Positions 10,597 through 21,384 of a stretch of 64,000 nt of DNA are shown piece after piece (positions within the stretch are counted from its first letter, which is position 1; each line of letters begins with the position of its first letter). The notes beneath the pieces are model-generated. The model had not been told where the DNA came from. It ran no database searches and saw nothing but the letters and a program-made list of their open reading frames with translations. The translations under genes and the position numbers were made by a program. Origin of the DNA: Berghia stephanieae (Eukaryota > Mollusca > Gastropoda > Nudibranchia > Aeolidiidae); assembly GCA_034508935.3 (NCBI GenBank), contig CM067445.1:80205348-80269347 (forward strand), written 5' to 3'.

Positions 10597-10800
10597 TTTA
10601 CTTACTTACTTAATCCTTAATCCTCGGGCCTTGAGGCACATAGGGCATCCACCAGACATCTCCATTTTTTTGCGATTGGCTGCTTTTGCGGTGGCTGCAT
10701 TGCAGGACAGGCCTGCTTCCTTTAATTCTTTCTCCATGGTCCTTCGCCAAGTTTCTTTGGGTCTTTCCCGCTTTCTCTTCTTGTATTGGCTTTAGAAATG
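10597..10800 (-). mobile_element. RTE-type LINE 3' end
   Basis: On the minus strand this reads as a short LINE C-terminus with RKRERPKETWRRTMEKE and, downstream, a (TAAG)n tail at about 10600-10612. The GRP..TW motif followed by a microsatellite tail is typical of RTE-group 3' ends. Confidence 0.6.
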
Positions 10801-10844
10801 ATTTATTTAATTTCAGTTTAAAGTTTAGACGTCTATATAAATAA

Positions 10845-10965
10845 AAAAAAAATTTTTATTCTCTATTGTCTTCTGGCACTTTTCTACTCACTTCATATCT
10901 TGTTGTTACCAACATAAGTGCCCGCTCCACTCACTTTTCTGAATTAAAAATTCACCCCATACACC
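10845..10965 (+). repeat. FB-D right-arm fragment
   Basis: ATTCTCTATTGTCTTCTGGC, then CTACTCACTTCATATCTTGT and GCTCCACTCACTTTTCTGAA; no left arm. Confidence 0.7.
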
Positions 10966-11144
10966 GGAGCATACTCAATGTCTCAATCGTTTCTATGTTA
11001 TATGTTTGTGATGAGAATATTGGCTATTAAGCTTAACTGCTGGTCAAAATTACTTCGCGATGGTGGTGAACGAATCGGCGATCTCAAGAAGTGGGTGAGA
11101 GAGGGATCTAGAAATGACTTTGGGTTTGAAACGAATATTTTTGT

Positions 11145-11305
11145 GTTCGTGGATAGCTCACACGGTAGAGCCACGCTCTCACCTGCCAGGCGGAGTTGTC
11201 GTACCAATAAGGTCGCAGGTTCAAACCCCACCACCGCCGCGAAAAAATTTTTTATTCTCTATTGTCTTCTGGCACTTTTCTACTCACTTCATATCTTGTA
11301 TATAA
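11145..11305 (+). repeat. FB-D single arm with tRNA-like head
   Basis: tRNA-like GATAGCTCACACGGTAGAGC with B box GCAGGTTCAAACCCC, followed by the FB-D arm ATTCTCTATTGTCTTCTGGC. It looks like a tRNA-derived SINE, suggesting how the foldback form arose. Confidence 0.72.
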
Positions 11306-11524
11306 ATATTTAAAGCATGAACATTGGCGTATTCAGTGTTGGACACATAAATCAATATGAAATGAAAATATATTATTTAAAGGGCTCAGTGATAGAACAT
11401 AATTGATAAATAAACAAAGAAATTACAATACATTACAACAATAAACAAATAAAAATCAAATATAAAACAACAACAAAAAAAAAACAACAACCAAACGCAA
11501 TTGATTTGAGAACACTAAAAATAG

Positions 11525-11530
<6 letters not shown>

Positions 11531-11570
<40 letters not shown>

Positions 11571-11744
11571 TCTCTTCCTTCTCTTTTCTATCTCTTCCTT
11601 CTCTCTCTCTCTCTCTAACTCTCTATCTCTTCTCGTTCTCTCTCTCCTCTCTCTCTCTCTTTCTTCCTTTCTCTCTCTCTCTTATCTCTCTATCTCCTCT
11701 CTCTCTCTCTTCTTTTCTCTCTGTCTCTCTCTGTCTTCTCTCTC

Positions 11745-11776
<32 letters not shown>

Positions 11777-11950
11777 CCTCTCTCTTCCTTTCTCTTTCTA
11801 TCTCTTCCTTTCTCTCTCTCTCTAACTCTCTATCTCTTCTCGTTCTCTCTCTCCCCTCTCTCTCTCTCTCTTCCTTTCTCTCTCTCTCTTATCTCTCTAT
11901 CTCCTCTCTCTCTCTTCTTTTCTCTCTGTCTTCTCTCTGTCTTCTCTCTC

Positions 11951-11990
<40 letters not shown>
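11531..11990 (+). repeat. (TC)n array with internal duplication
   Basis: About 460 bp of TC-rich sequence. Irregular punctuation (CTCTTCCTTTCTC, AACTCTCTATCTCTTCTCG) recurs in the same order in the two halves, about 235 bp apart, so the tract contains a higher-order duplication. Confidence 0.9.
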
Positions 11991-11991
<1 letters not shown>

Positions 11992-12171
11992 CTCGTGGAA
12001 AGTTGATGACGTCTGACATTCTCTCATGGTGTCCAGAAAATATTTTTACATTAGAAAATATTCAAAATGTCAAAAATAAAAAGTGTAATTTATACGAACT
12101 GAAACATGTCATGTTTCGTCTACATGTTCAAAGACGTGTTTGTCTGGAATTCAGCATAAGTCGTTTTAAGC

Positions 12172-12336
12172 CGGCGTGTACACATATACAGGTCTGACAT
12201 CCGAACCCACTTATGGGCCTAGTTTAACATTGTTGTCATGGATAATATTTTTTCGTATTTTATAAAGATTTCCAATACAACAATGAGCCAATAAGGGTTA
12301 TCAGACCTGGATATAAGTGCACGTTGTTTTAAGCAC
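12172..12336. mobile_element. M1 MITE
   Basis: Left end CGTGTACACATATACAGGTC TGACATCCGAA, right end TTATCAGACCTGGATATAAG followed by TGCACGTTG: an inverted repeat of about 30 bp around a non-coding core. Confidence 0.78.
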
Positions 12337-12655
12337 ATTTAGCTGTTGCTTAGGGACCCTTTTCCTTACCACCCATAAGGAAATCGTCATATTCGCCACA
12401 ATGTAACCAACAATTTTCTTCTTCTGATTTCATTGTGTTATAGTTATAGCGATAAAAACTAAACACTGTGTTGCAGAGCTCATTTTTAAAAACAAAACAT
12501 AGCATATACTTGCTACTATCCTGTTTTAAAAAATAAATTATTGTATTTGGTGAGTATGAAGTTTCGGGTAAAATTCTTAAAATAGATGATAAGGAGAGAG
12601 TAAAAAAGCGCTTTGAGCACGTTTAGTGGTGATTGCATTATATAATAAAATACTC
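12333..12655 (+). repeat. SINE-A tail split by M4
   Basis: GCTGTTGCTTAGGGACCC is interrupted by an M4 element and resumes at about 12605 with AAGCGCTTTGAGCACGTTTA and a decayed TATATAA end. Confidence 0.55.
12350..12604. mobile_element. M4 MITE in a SINE-A tail
   Basis: TTTTCCTTACCACCCATAAG at the left, AGATGATAAGGAGAGAGT at the right; internal TTGTGTTATAGTTATAGCG. The termini are decayed compared with the copy at 42461. Confidence 0.7.
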
Positions 12656-12849
12656 AAGATCAAGTTTAAATTTTAGATTATTTTTAATACAGAAAATCAA
12701 TTAGATAACCTCTTTTGGAAAACAAAGTTTTGTCAACATGAAAGAAATATTGGTAAATTTTCGAATGGTCCACATTTGTAAAGTTATATGCATTTGGACA
12801 CGGTGACTGAGAGAGCTTAATACACAAATTAATATCCGCTTTAAAAATA

Positions 12850-13065
12850 AAATCATTAAAACAATACAAAACAAAAGCAAACAAAGAAAACATACAAAGA
12901 CAAAAGCAAAAAAAAAACAACAAAAAAACAAAAACAAAAAAGAACAAAACAAACAAAAACAAAACAAAACAACAGCAAGCAACCAAACAAACAAAGCAAA
13001 CAAGCCCACCCCAAACAAAACAAAATCAAGAAAAACAAACAAAACCAAACATCCACCTAGGATAT
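12850..13065 (+). repeat. CAAAA-rich low-complexity tract
   Basis: A-rich with repeated ACAAA and CAAAC units. The cysteine- and phenylalanine-rich frames on the minus strand are products of this composition. Confidence 0.85.
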
Positions 13066-13339
13066 AATACAAATCAAATGTAACAATCCCCTCCCCCCCC
13101 CCCCCCTCTCATTAAGACATACAACGAAACAACACCCACCAGAAAGAAAGGAGATCAAATATTAGTTCTATTTGCATTCATTAAAGAAAGTCCTGAATAT
13201 TTATGATAACGGTATCGATTATGTTAAATTTGAACTTCCCCTCGTATGTTTTCCAGACACTATGAGCACAATTCAGCACTCTTAATGAATCCAAATGTTC
13301 TATTTTTGTCAAATGTGTGCACTCTGTTGAAACATGTGA

Positions 13340-13440
13340 AACTGAATGTAAGCTTCATTTAGTAAACGAATACAGATAATTGGGACATTTCGGAATGAAA
13401 CTGCAGACGAATGAGCACGAATCTCTCATCAATTTAAAGA
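13340..13440. repeat. M7-related fragment
   Basis: AATGTAAGCTTCATTTAGTA, ACATTTCGGAATGAAACTGC and AGACGAATGAGCACGA resemble the M7 foldback at 40502 and 59813. Confidence 0.5.
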
Positions 13441-13454
13441 TAGTTAGAAAATTG

Positions 13455-13530
13455 AAATAAATATCAAAGTTCCTTTATTCATTCACAAGTGGAAATCTAT
13501 CTCTAGAGATTATTCCAAGAAAAAAAACTT
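13455..13530 (-). repeat. SINE-B 3'-end fragment
   Basis: Reverse of the SINE-B end: AAGTTCCTTTATTCATTCAC, GGAAATCTATCTCTAGAG, ATTCCAAG. Confidence 0.55.
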
Positions 13531-13540
13531 GAAAAGAAAA

Positions 13541-14040
13541 AAAAAGTGTGATGGCAAAAATTGGTTCCTATTTCATTGGAAGTGTAAAACCAGTCTTCCG
13601 GGGAATTAGATACATACTTTGTGTAAATAATCTTCTGGTGTCAGAGTGATGCATCTTTTTTTCTAGTCTAAATATACGCTGGTCGCCAATCCTCGCTCTT
13701 TTATGTCCTGTAATCCTTAGATTATGTCTAGACATCCTACTACTAAAATGTGACCCGCCGTCTCAAAGCGGTATTATGTAGGGATCCAGTCGGTTAGGGA
13801 AATTGAATTCATATCCACAAATATCAAACTTGGGTTTATTTTCTCTACGTCATGGTGGAATATAAATACTATTTATTGCTTTGCAAAAACTTCTAACGTC
13901 CAATTTCTCATAATTCTATCTCTACATTTACATTTTTGGGTTATGAATCATCCCGACATAATACCGTTTTGATACGGAGGGTCACAAATAGTTATGCCCC
14001 TTATGTAAAGATTGGCTACATACACCAGACGTGCTTAGTA
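13541..14040. repeat. Dispersed repeat R12, copy 1, holding an M5
   Basis: Unidentified repeat whose second copy is at 59504-60620. Shared blocks include TTGGTTCCTATT, ATACATACTTTGTGTAAAT, TTTTCTAGTCTAAATA and TCCTGTAATCCT. An M5 element sits at 13749-13986 in this copy, at a point where copy 2 is uninterrupted. Confidence 0.7.
13749..13986. mobile_element. M5 MITE inside R12
   Basis: TGTGACCCGCCGTCTCAAAG at the left and CCGACATAATACCGTTTTGA followed by GGGTCACA at the right. 238 bp. The uninterrupted counterpart in copy 2 reads ACTGAAAAAGTTATGCC. Confidence 0.85.
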
Positions 14041-14109
14041 CTACGAAAAATTTGTAGAATTACAAAATTTTGGATTCAATTTCAGAATTTCATGAGCCTT
14101 TCTGAGCCA

Positions 14110-14378
14110 TTAACCCTCTCCTTACCAACGAAAGAAAAATCGTCGTATACGTTACGATAAAACCAACAATTTTCTTATTCAAATTTCTTTTGTAGATCAT
14201 AAAATTTAAAGTAAATGAACTGTGTGTTGTAGAGCATGTTTTGCTAAAGAAATTATGTATGGCAAGAACTTTTCTGCTATTATCTCTGAGTGATAAAAAA
14301 ATATATGTTTTTGTGTTAGTTGGGTGTGAAGTTTTAGGGAAAATCCTGAAAATGGCTGGTAGGTAAGGAGAGAGTTAA
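14110..14378. mobile_element. M4 MITE
   Basis: TTAACCCTCTCCTTACCAAC on the left and GGTAAGGAGAGAGTTAA on the right; internal CGTTACGATAAAACCAAC and GTGTGTTGTAGAGCATG. One of the better preserved copies, TTAA on both sides. Confidence 0.85.
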
Positions 14379-14639
14379 AACTTATTGAAAATAACTTTGG
14401 TGCCAAAGGGCATAGCTATAAGGATTTTGAAGCGTTATCTAATCATTGTGAGGGCAAATTGTTGATCTGACAAGTTAACCACGACGAATAAAATTTTATC
14501 TTCTAAAAACTACGAATTTTTAGATTTTCAAGTAGGAAGGTCTGTATAGACACTCCCAAGTGTTTAGGAACCTAAAGAGTAGAGGGTTTGATGACGTCAC
14601 GACTTGTATTCCCTATTTCCCGGGTCCTCAGAAGCTGTG

Positions 14640-14765
14640 TAGTGTCGCGACGCAATGTGAGATGAGTGAATGTGCTTGCCCCGGCTCGCCAGGAGTTCGA
14701 ACGCATTGTCTTCTGGTTAAGAAGCAAATCATGCGCTACTGTGCCACTCTGCTTACGACTCCTAT
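14640..14765 (-). repeat. tRNA-like sequence, possible SINE head
   Basis: Reverse strand has AGAGTGGCACAGTAGCGCAT and a B box GCGTTCGAACTCC. The arms do not form a convincing cloverleaf, so this is read as a tRNA-derived repeat rather than a tRNA gene. Confidence 0.35.
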
Positions 14766-14839
14766 AATATATTTTTAGAATAAATATTCAAAACTTTAGA
14801 TCTCATTACCTTGTGCTTGCAACAATCAACGTAACGTAA

Positions 14840-15289
14840 TTAAGTCTCTCCTTATCAGCCATTTTCAGGACTTTCCCCAAAACTTCTCACCCAACTAACA
14901 CACAAATATATGTTTTATCACTCAGACACAATAGCAGTAAGTAATTGCCATACATAATTTCTTCAGCAAAACATACTATATATAGTATGCGCTTGGCTAA
15001 GAAGCTCATAACATTGCCATCCGGAAGTATAATGGACCAACACACAAAACTGTGTGTATCCATGAACGCTTATAGTCGGGTTAATACAGTTCAGTGAGCA
15101 TTACTCATAAACGCGGATGGCAAAAAACAATAACAAAGACCTGAGTGACGTCATCTTCGAACTATCTATACAACACACTGTTTATTTTCTTTAAATTTGA
15201 TGATGTACAAAAGAATTTTGAATGAGAAAAATGTTGGTTGTATCGTAATGAATGTGACGAATGCCTCTCGTTTGTAAGGAGAGGGTTAA
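14840..15289. mobile_element. M4 MITE split by an M2 insertion
   Basis: TTAA-bounded M4 (left AAGTCTCTCCTTATCAGCC, right TAAGGAGAGGGTTAA). The family sequence GCAAAACATGCTCTACAACA is interrupted after GCAAAACATAC and resumes at CAACACACTG, with an M2 element between. Confidence 0.85.
14974..15172. mobile_element. M2 MITE inside M4, TA target
   Basis: TATAGTATGCGCTTGGCTAA to GAACTATCTATA. Against the M4 consensus the insertion is explained by a TA duplication (consensus GCTCTACAAC), as for Tc1/mariner-type elements. Confidence 0.82.
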
Positions 15290-15315
15290 GTCAATTAATG
15301 ATGAAGGTATAATAT

Positions 15316-15876
15316 GTGCGTCTATGTGGTCTTATGGTATGACATTCGCTTTCGGACCGGAAGGTTCTGGGTTTGAGCCTCGCTCGGCGCATAGTTGAGT
15401 CCTTGGAAAAGGCTCTTTACTCACATTGTCTCACCTTACTCAGGTGTAAAATGAGTACATGGCCGTTAACAGCCTTGTCTCTGTCCGAAAAGATTGTAAT
15501 ACCGCCTAACGGGCGTCATGTCCCGTCCTAAGTGTTAAGTGTTGCTGTTGGCCAGGGGACCCTTGTAAAGCGCTTGAGCACGTTTAACCCTCTCATTACC
15601 AACATATAGGAAATCGTCACATTCGTTACGACACAACCAACATTTTTCTAATTCAAATTTCTCTAGTACATCATAACATTTAAATAAAATGAACAGTGTG
15701 TTGTAGAGCATGTTTTGATGAAGAAATTATTTATCGCAAGAACTTACTGCTATTGTGTTTGAGTGATAAAAAATCAATTTTTGTGTAATTTGGGTGTGTC
15801 GTTTTGGGGAAAATCCTGAAAATGACTGGTAAGGAGAGAGTTAATGGATATTACGCAATATAAAAGCTCAATTTAA
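15316..15876 (+). repeat. SINE-A split by M4
   Basis: Head CTATGTGGTCTTATGGTATG through GAGCACGTTTAA, then the M4 element, then TGGATATTACGCAATATAAA AGCTCAATTT. The SINE is otherwise complete. Confidence 0.85.
15584..15844. mobile_element. M4 MITE in SINE-A tail (orientation 1)
   Basis: TTAACCCTCTCATTACCAAC to GGTAAGGAGAGAGTTAA. The flanking SINE-A consensus GTTTAGTGGATATTG appears here as GTTTAA...TTAATGGATATTA, a clear TTAA duplication. Confidence 0.88.
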
Positions 15877-16039
15877 CAAGCTCAATTTGAAGGTATATTC
15901 CGCCAAATGACGTAAAGTATCAATTTGGGGAGCAGGTACTGGTGTAAGATACGATGTGGGGAAAAAAGTAAATGAAACAGTGCTAGAATTATAGAGAGTG
16001 AATTGTCTCAACCATCGAAGAACCTCTGTGGTGTAATGG

Positions 16040-16125
16040 TAACATAAAGAAATGGAGTGAGTACAAAAGTGCCAGAAGACAATAGAGAATTTTTAAAAGC
16101 TTCGCGGAGATGGGGGCTCGAAAGA
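16040..16125 (-). repeat. FB-D arm fragment
   Basis: AATGGAGTGAGTACAAAAGT and GCCAGAAGACAATAGAGAAT, then a reverse tRNA-like remnant GGGGGCTCGAAAG. Confidence 0.65.
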
Positions 16126-16367
16126 GGTGTCTGACGTCAATTATTTAACACGTGACAAAAGGTGTTGTTTATCATGGTGATCAGAATGTCTGAATTTATT
16201 GATGTCATACGTTTATGCATGATACTCAAAACATCTGCAAGCCGAATATGACGTAGGTACGTACCAAAACATGATACTATGTGTAACATGACATGTTTAT
16301 CGTCACGTTGTTATGATATAGTGAGATAATATATGGCTGGCTAAAAATAATAACAAAGAGCCTCGTG

Positions 16368-16672
16368 ACGACAATTGGATTTACTAATCTGACGCCACGT
16401 CGCCCAGCAACGGCTAGTAGCCTGGTTCTAAACAAAGAAAATCGGTACATTTTATTCTTCATGCTGGCTAGAACTTTTCATATGTCTTGTGATCAGAATG
16501 TGTAAAAGTCAAAACATGATCATATTTATGTTTTTTTTTCCCTCTGAATACGCTTTTATGCTCGTCGGAGAAATAATTCATAAGAGCGTCCGCCATTGTT
16601 CCGATAGTTTAGAGCCAGTTATTAAGTTACCATGCATCATTATGAGGAAAGTGACGTCATGACTGTTGAAGG
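16368..16672 (-). mobile_element. M3 MITE, copy in tandem duplication (unit 1)
   Basis: Reverse M3: CCTGGTTCTAAACAAAGAAA, ATTCTTCATGCTGGCTAGAA, GCGTCCGCCATTGTTCCGAT, ending CATGACTGTTGAAG. Confidence 0.8.
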
Positions 16673-17388
16673 CTATTTCGTTCCTTATATATAGTCTGAT
16701 TGATATAATCTAGTGAGAAGTAATAATGAAAACGGCTGTCTAAATAACAATAACAAAGAGGTGAATGACGTCACAAGTTATGCCTTGTTTCACACTTGAC
16801 AAAATGTGGTGTAATGGCAAACAGGAAGTTGGAGGTTTCTGGGAATGTATTGATGTTATGCGTTTAGGCAAAATAGGCCAAACATCCGCCGTCACGTCGC
16901 CAGCAACGGCGAGTAGCCTGGTTCTAAACAAAGAAAATTGGTACTTTTTATTCTTCATGCTGGCTAGAACTTTTCATATCCCTTGTGATCAGAATATGTA
17001 AACGTCAAAACATGATCAGATTTATAATGTTTTTTTTTTCCTCTGGACACGCTTTTATGCTCGTCGGAGAAATATTTCATGAGGGCGTCCGCTATTGTTC
17101 GGATAGTTTAGAGCCAGTTACTAAGTTACCACGCGTCATTATGAGGGAAGTGACTTCATGACTCTTGAAGGCTATTTTGTTCCTTATATATGGTCTGATT
17201 GATATAATCTAGTGAGAAGTAATAATGAAAACGGCTGTCTAAATAACAATAACAAAGAGGTGAATGACGTCACAAGTTATGCCTTGTTTCACACTTGACA
17301 AAATGTGGTGTAATGGCAAACAGGAAGTCTGAGGTTTTTTGTGAATGTATTGATGCTATGCGTTTAGGTAAAATAGATCAATTATCCG
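16391..17388. repeat. 0.5-kb tandem duplication
   Basis: Two units of about 497 bp, 16391-16889 and 16890-17388. Each holds a reverse M3 copy followed by an M11 segment (ATATAATCTAGTGAGAAGTA, CAATAACAAAGAGGTGAATG, GACAAAATGTGGTGTAATGG). The units differ by scattered substitutions and small indels. Confidence 0.85.
16880..17170 (-). mobile_element. M3 MITE (unit 2)
   Basis: Second duplicated M3: GCCTGGTTCTAAACAAAGAA to GACTCTTGAAGG. Confidence 0.78.
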
Positions 17389-17885
17389 CAAGCAGATTAA
17401 ACATACAAAGCAACAAAATTGCAGGTAACCTATTTAAAAAGTCAAAGAGTGTGTCGCCCTCTAAATTATTAAGTCTGTTCCAAGTCCCGTACGCACGAAA
17501 TAAATGCAAAATTCCTCCAAAGTTACGAAATGTGGTAACGTGATTTTTTTGCATGCGGGCTTATATTTCAAGTGACATTACGAATTTTGAATACCGATAG
17601 TGATAGACCAATCAGTTTTCTTACAATGCCAAATTGCAATAAAATATGATTCAAACTTTTAAATGTTTACAAAAACGGTGTGTTGATTCTCTTTCCTGTG
17701 GGGAAAATAATCATTATGTATAACAAAGTTGTATTCAGTGGCATAGCTTAGCAAATAATTCTGGGTTGTTTGAAATAGTTTAATAATAAAATAGATATCA
17801 TTTATCTATAGTCCGGTTCCACAAACAACGTGCACGCGTTGGCGTGGTTATCTTCACATGGTGTATGCCATTTGGGGCATACATC
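17389..17885. other. No recognisable feature
   Basis: Beyond the duplication the sequence appears unique and non-coding. Confidence 0.4.
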
Positions 17886-18091
17886 AGATCAAAGAGAGCC
17901 ACGATATGACATATAGAGCACTACTTTAGATCAAAGAAAGCCACTATATGACATATAGCGCACTACTTTAGATCAAAGAAAGCCACTATATGACATTTAG
18001 AGCACTACTTTAGATCAAAGAAAGCCACTATATGACATATAGAGCACTACTTTAGATCAAAGAAAGCCGTCCTATGACATTTGGAGCACTC
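17886..18091 (+). repeat. 42-bp minisatellite, about 5 units
   Basis: Units start at 17886, 17928, 17970, 18012 and 18054 with AGATCAAAGAAAGCCACTAT then ATGACATATAGAGCACTAC. The inner units differ by one or two bases; the last is the most diverged. Confidence 0.93.
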
Positions 18092-18241
18092 TTTTTTCCC
18101 AGCTCTAATATCGATAATCATTTCGATTATTTCACCCATAACATCTGCTGTCGATATGTCGATAGTTATGAAGCACTCTGAATATTATTGCAAAGAAAAC
18201 TTAAACATTTCGTCTCTGCGTTTTAACAGGCTTTAAAATAT

Positions 18242-18455
18242 ATTCCTTTATTCATCCCATGGAGGGGAATTTATCTCTAAGGTATATTCCAAGGGAAGAC
18301 TGGAATATCCCTGGCGTTAGCCGAAGTGAAGCGCCGCAAATTCAGCTAGGGCGGGGTGGCTTTCTCAAAGCCACACAGTGCAGCGGCGGGTGATCGAACC
18401 CGGTTCATTTCGTGTACAAAGCAAAGACCGTACCGCTGAGCTGCGCTGACCCAAG
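18242..18455 (-). repeat. SINE-B copy, reverse
   Basis: From TTCCTTTATTCATCCCATGG and GGTATATTCCAAGGGAAGAC to the tRNA head GACCGTACCGCTGAGCTGCG. Near full length. Confidence 0.85.
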
Positions 18456-18537
18456 CTGCTTGGACTATCTTATGCTTTGAGGCCGCATTAGAAATTTTTA
18501 CTGTTTTAAAGGTGAAGGCTGATGGAAAAAAAAACAT

Positions 18538-18790
18538 GAGCTTTTAATTACCTCAATATCCACCAAACGTGCTCAAAGCGCTTTACAAATGGTCCCTTGT
18601 CAACAGCAACACTTAACATGTAGGACGTTACATGACGCTTGTTATGCGATATCAAATTTTTTTTTTTCGGAGAGAGACAATGGCCAGATACTCATTTGAC
18701 ACAATAGTACGGTGAGAGAATGTGAGTGAAGAGCCTTTTCCAAGGACTCAACTATGCGCAGAGCGAGGCTCGAACCCAGGACCTTGCTTA
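18538..18790 (-). repeat. SINE-A copy, reverse
   Basis: GAGCTTTTAATTACCTCAAT through GAGAATGTGAGTGAAGAGCC to the B box GGCTCGAACCCAGG; the outermost head is lost. Confidence 0.8.
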
Positions 18791-19253
18791 ATGAAATGTA
18801 AAATGTTTTTTTTTCTTCTATTTTTCTTTCTTGCTTTGTCTGACACCTTTCATACACACTTGTTAAGACCTTTAAATGTTATCTATCACACCACACTAAT
18901 CCTGTCACTCAAGTCATTCAATCCTCCCGTGGTTTTTGTGAACCGTCAATTGGGGTGACTTGGCCTCAGGAGGAAACTTTGCCCCTGTGAATTGGGAGCA
19001 TTTTTGAATAAATCCCCAGCTTTGTTGCAGTTATTTTACCAGCAGAGGCGTGGCTATATTAGTTGATTTGGTGCTTGGCACGGTATCCATCTTTTAGAAT
19101 TAGATTAAAGCATTTATAAAAAATATAAAACTGAGAAATGGTATATACCGCCTCTTACTTATTTGAGTAAGTCTTTTCCTCTTTTTCTTTCTTTCTTTAG
19201 TATTTATAAATATAGCATGTTTTAAGTCATTTAATTCTGATTATGGCACCGCC
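18791..19253. other. No clear feature
   Basis: Probably includes untranslated 3' sequence of the LINE fragment to the right, but no shared landmark proves it. Confidence 0.3.
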
Positions 19254-19600
19254 TTATAATGTAAGCATGCCACGCAACTGGTTACCAATTGAAAGACTTG
19301 AATTTTTATCAAAGGAAATAACTGCCACAGAATTAAACAATCTCTTATTGGCCCAAAATTCAAGAGGCAAAGTTTCCCCATGAGGCAAAGTTACCCAAGA
19401 TGATGGTATGTGGAAAACGCGTTGAAATGATGTTGGGTCTGTGATTTCTATTATGTCATGTGGTAGTTTGTTCCATTCACGTATTGTTTGAGGGGAAATA
19501 ATCTGTATTTGTATGTGTGTTTGTTCTTGCAAAGGGCTGGTGGAATTTTTTCGGCGTAATCAGTTGTTGTTGGAGGTGAAATGTTACAGATCGATTGAAG
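19254..19600 (-). mobile_element. LINE reverse-transcriptase C-terminal fragment
   Basis: The minus strand encodes IREWNKLPHDIIEITDPTSF, resembling the WN.LP..I motif near the end of CR1/Jockey-group LINE polymerases. Only about 90 codons are recognisable. Confidence 0.55.
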
Positions 19601-20069
19601 GTATTGATGTCTTGTTATCGATCAGGACTTGAGGGACTCTTGAAGTGATAATATCCATTCTCTTCTTTTCTTTTCGCATCTTTATAGTTTGATATTGTGT
19701 TGGTTATAACTGTCTGATATTATTTTTGCAGCCTCGTTTTTATCGGCGCAATCATTCATTAGAATGTCTGAATTAATTCTTATGAATTATTAATTATACT
19801 CATGCAATTCAAAATAATTCGAAGAAATTGTTCTTATGATTGAGTTTTTATATATTGCCTGTATGTTTGTTGTTGCAATGATTTGTATTTTGTACTTTAA
19901 GCACACGTTCAACCAATACTGTCCTTATACAGTAAACGGTCAAAGTTCATTAAGGCGCGATCAAGTAATCAACAGACAATTTGTTTATATCGATGTGTCA
20001 AACCCATCGATATTTTGGTGTTCGAAATGCCATCTCTCTACGTATGAAAATATTTCTGGGTTCAGATGA

Positions 20070-20267
20070 GGTCGAATTAATCCCTGAAGAACTAAGACAT
20101 ATTGCAGTGCCCTCCGTACTAAAGTCACAACGAGATCTTGACAGCCTCAAAACCCAGGACCGTGACCAATGGAAACAATTAACAACATGGATGTAGAGAG
20201 CAGCTTTACTCAAGGACTATGACTGAATTACACAATTCTCAGCAAACGTCATTTGGACTGCGAGGCT
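20070..20267 (+). mobile_element. Possible LINE 3' end with (TAC)n tail
   Basis: A short frame with DRDQWKQLTTW resembles the DR..W..L motif at the C-terminus of RTE-type LINEs here (compare 37980), and it is followed directly by a TAC array that could be its tail. Weak on its own. Confidence 0.4.
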
Positions 20268-20387
<120 letters not shown>

Positions 20388-20388
<1 letters not shown>

Positions 20389-20512
20389 ATGTCATACAGC
20401 TATTTTTGCCCTATTTTTGACAGTGCTCTAAATGTCACATTAGTATTTTACCTTATGTTCTACAATGTTCTAAATTATCATGCTTTGATTAAAGTTGTGC
20501 TCCAAATGTCAA
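20388..20512 (-). repeat. Diverged relative of the 42-bp minisatellite
   Basis: TGCTCTAAATGTCA-like blocks recur at about 20387, 20424 and 20494, matching the reverse of the 17886 unit (TGCTCTATATGTCA). Confidence 0.4.
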
Positions 20513-20604
20513 TCACCCTCATACCAACCTTCTAATGGATTTTAATGAAGATCGAACACCAGAATTGTTAGTGACATTAAGCCGATCGTTTTCATCGGTT
20601 ACAG

Positions 20605-20900
20605 TACTCTTCAACAGTCGTATCGTCACTTCATTCCTAATGACCCAAGGTAACTTAGTAACACTGGCTCTAAACTATCGGAGCAATGGCGGACGCCCGT
20701 ATGAAATAGTTCTCGGACGAGCATAAAGGGTATCCAGAAGGGGAAAAACCCATAAATTTGATCATGTTTTGACTTTTACACATTCTGATCACAAGGCATA
20801 TGAAAAGTTCTAGCCAGCATGAAAAATAAAAAGTAAAGATTTTCTTTGTTTAGAACCAAGATGGCCGCCGAGCGGCGTGACATCAGATTGTTGAATCGTA
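20605..20900 (+). mobile_element. M3 MITE
   Basis: TTCAACAGTCGTATCGTCAC to GACATCAGATTGTTGAATCG; both termini retained. Confidence 0.82.
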
Positions 20901-21066
20901 TTCCATACTGCGGTATTTTTCTTCTTTGCGGTATATGAAAAACGAGGGGTCTGGGTGTGTGAACATTTTGATGCTTTACATTAACAATATTATACACAGT
21001 GAGAATATAAACTGAGTGCATTCATTTCCGTCTCCTGTTCGTGAATAACTAGTGTGTCATAGACGC

Positions 21067-21258
21067 TATAGATAGAATGCGCTTGGCCAAGGAGTTCACA
21101 ACATTGCCATCCGGAAGTAGAACGCACCAACACACAAACTCTGTGTAACCATGAACTTTTATAGTCTGGTTAATACAGTTTAGTGAGAACAACTCACAAA
21201 CGCGGATGGCAAAAACAATAACAAAGGCCTGAGTGACGTCATCTGCATACTATCTATA
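21067..21258. mobile_element. M2 MITE, young subfamily
   Basis: TATAGATAGAATGCGCTTGG to GCATACTATCTATA. Nearly identical to the copies at 26429, 26691 and 63702, implying recent spread. Confidence 0.88.
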
Positions 21259-21384
21259 CATTTCTGCAGTATACTCACAACAAACACATGAAGCATACCA
21301 GCCGCCAACATCCTTGGTTTCTATTTTGACATTCACCTTGACATGCGCGCACACATAACAAAGTGCTGTCAGACGGTTCATAGC

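Noticed and set aside
11506-12006. Serine/leucine-rich 166-codon frame
   Set aside because: Translation of a TC tract; also the frames at 8987, 30419 and 39808.
17886-18091. CRISPR-like array
   Set aside because: The 42-bp units follow each other without unique spacers, so it is a minisatellite.
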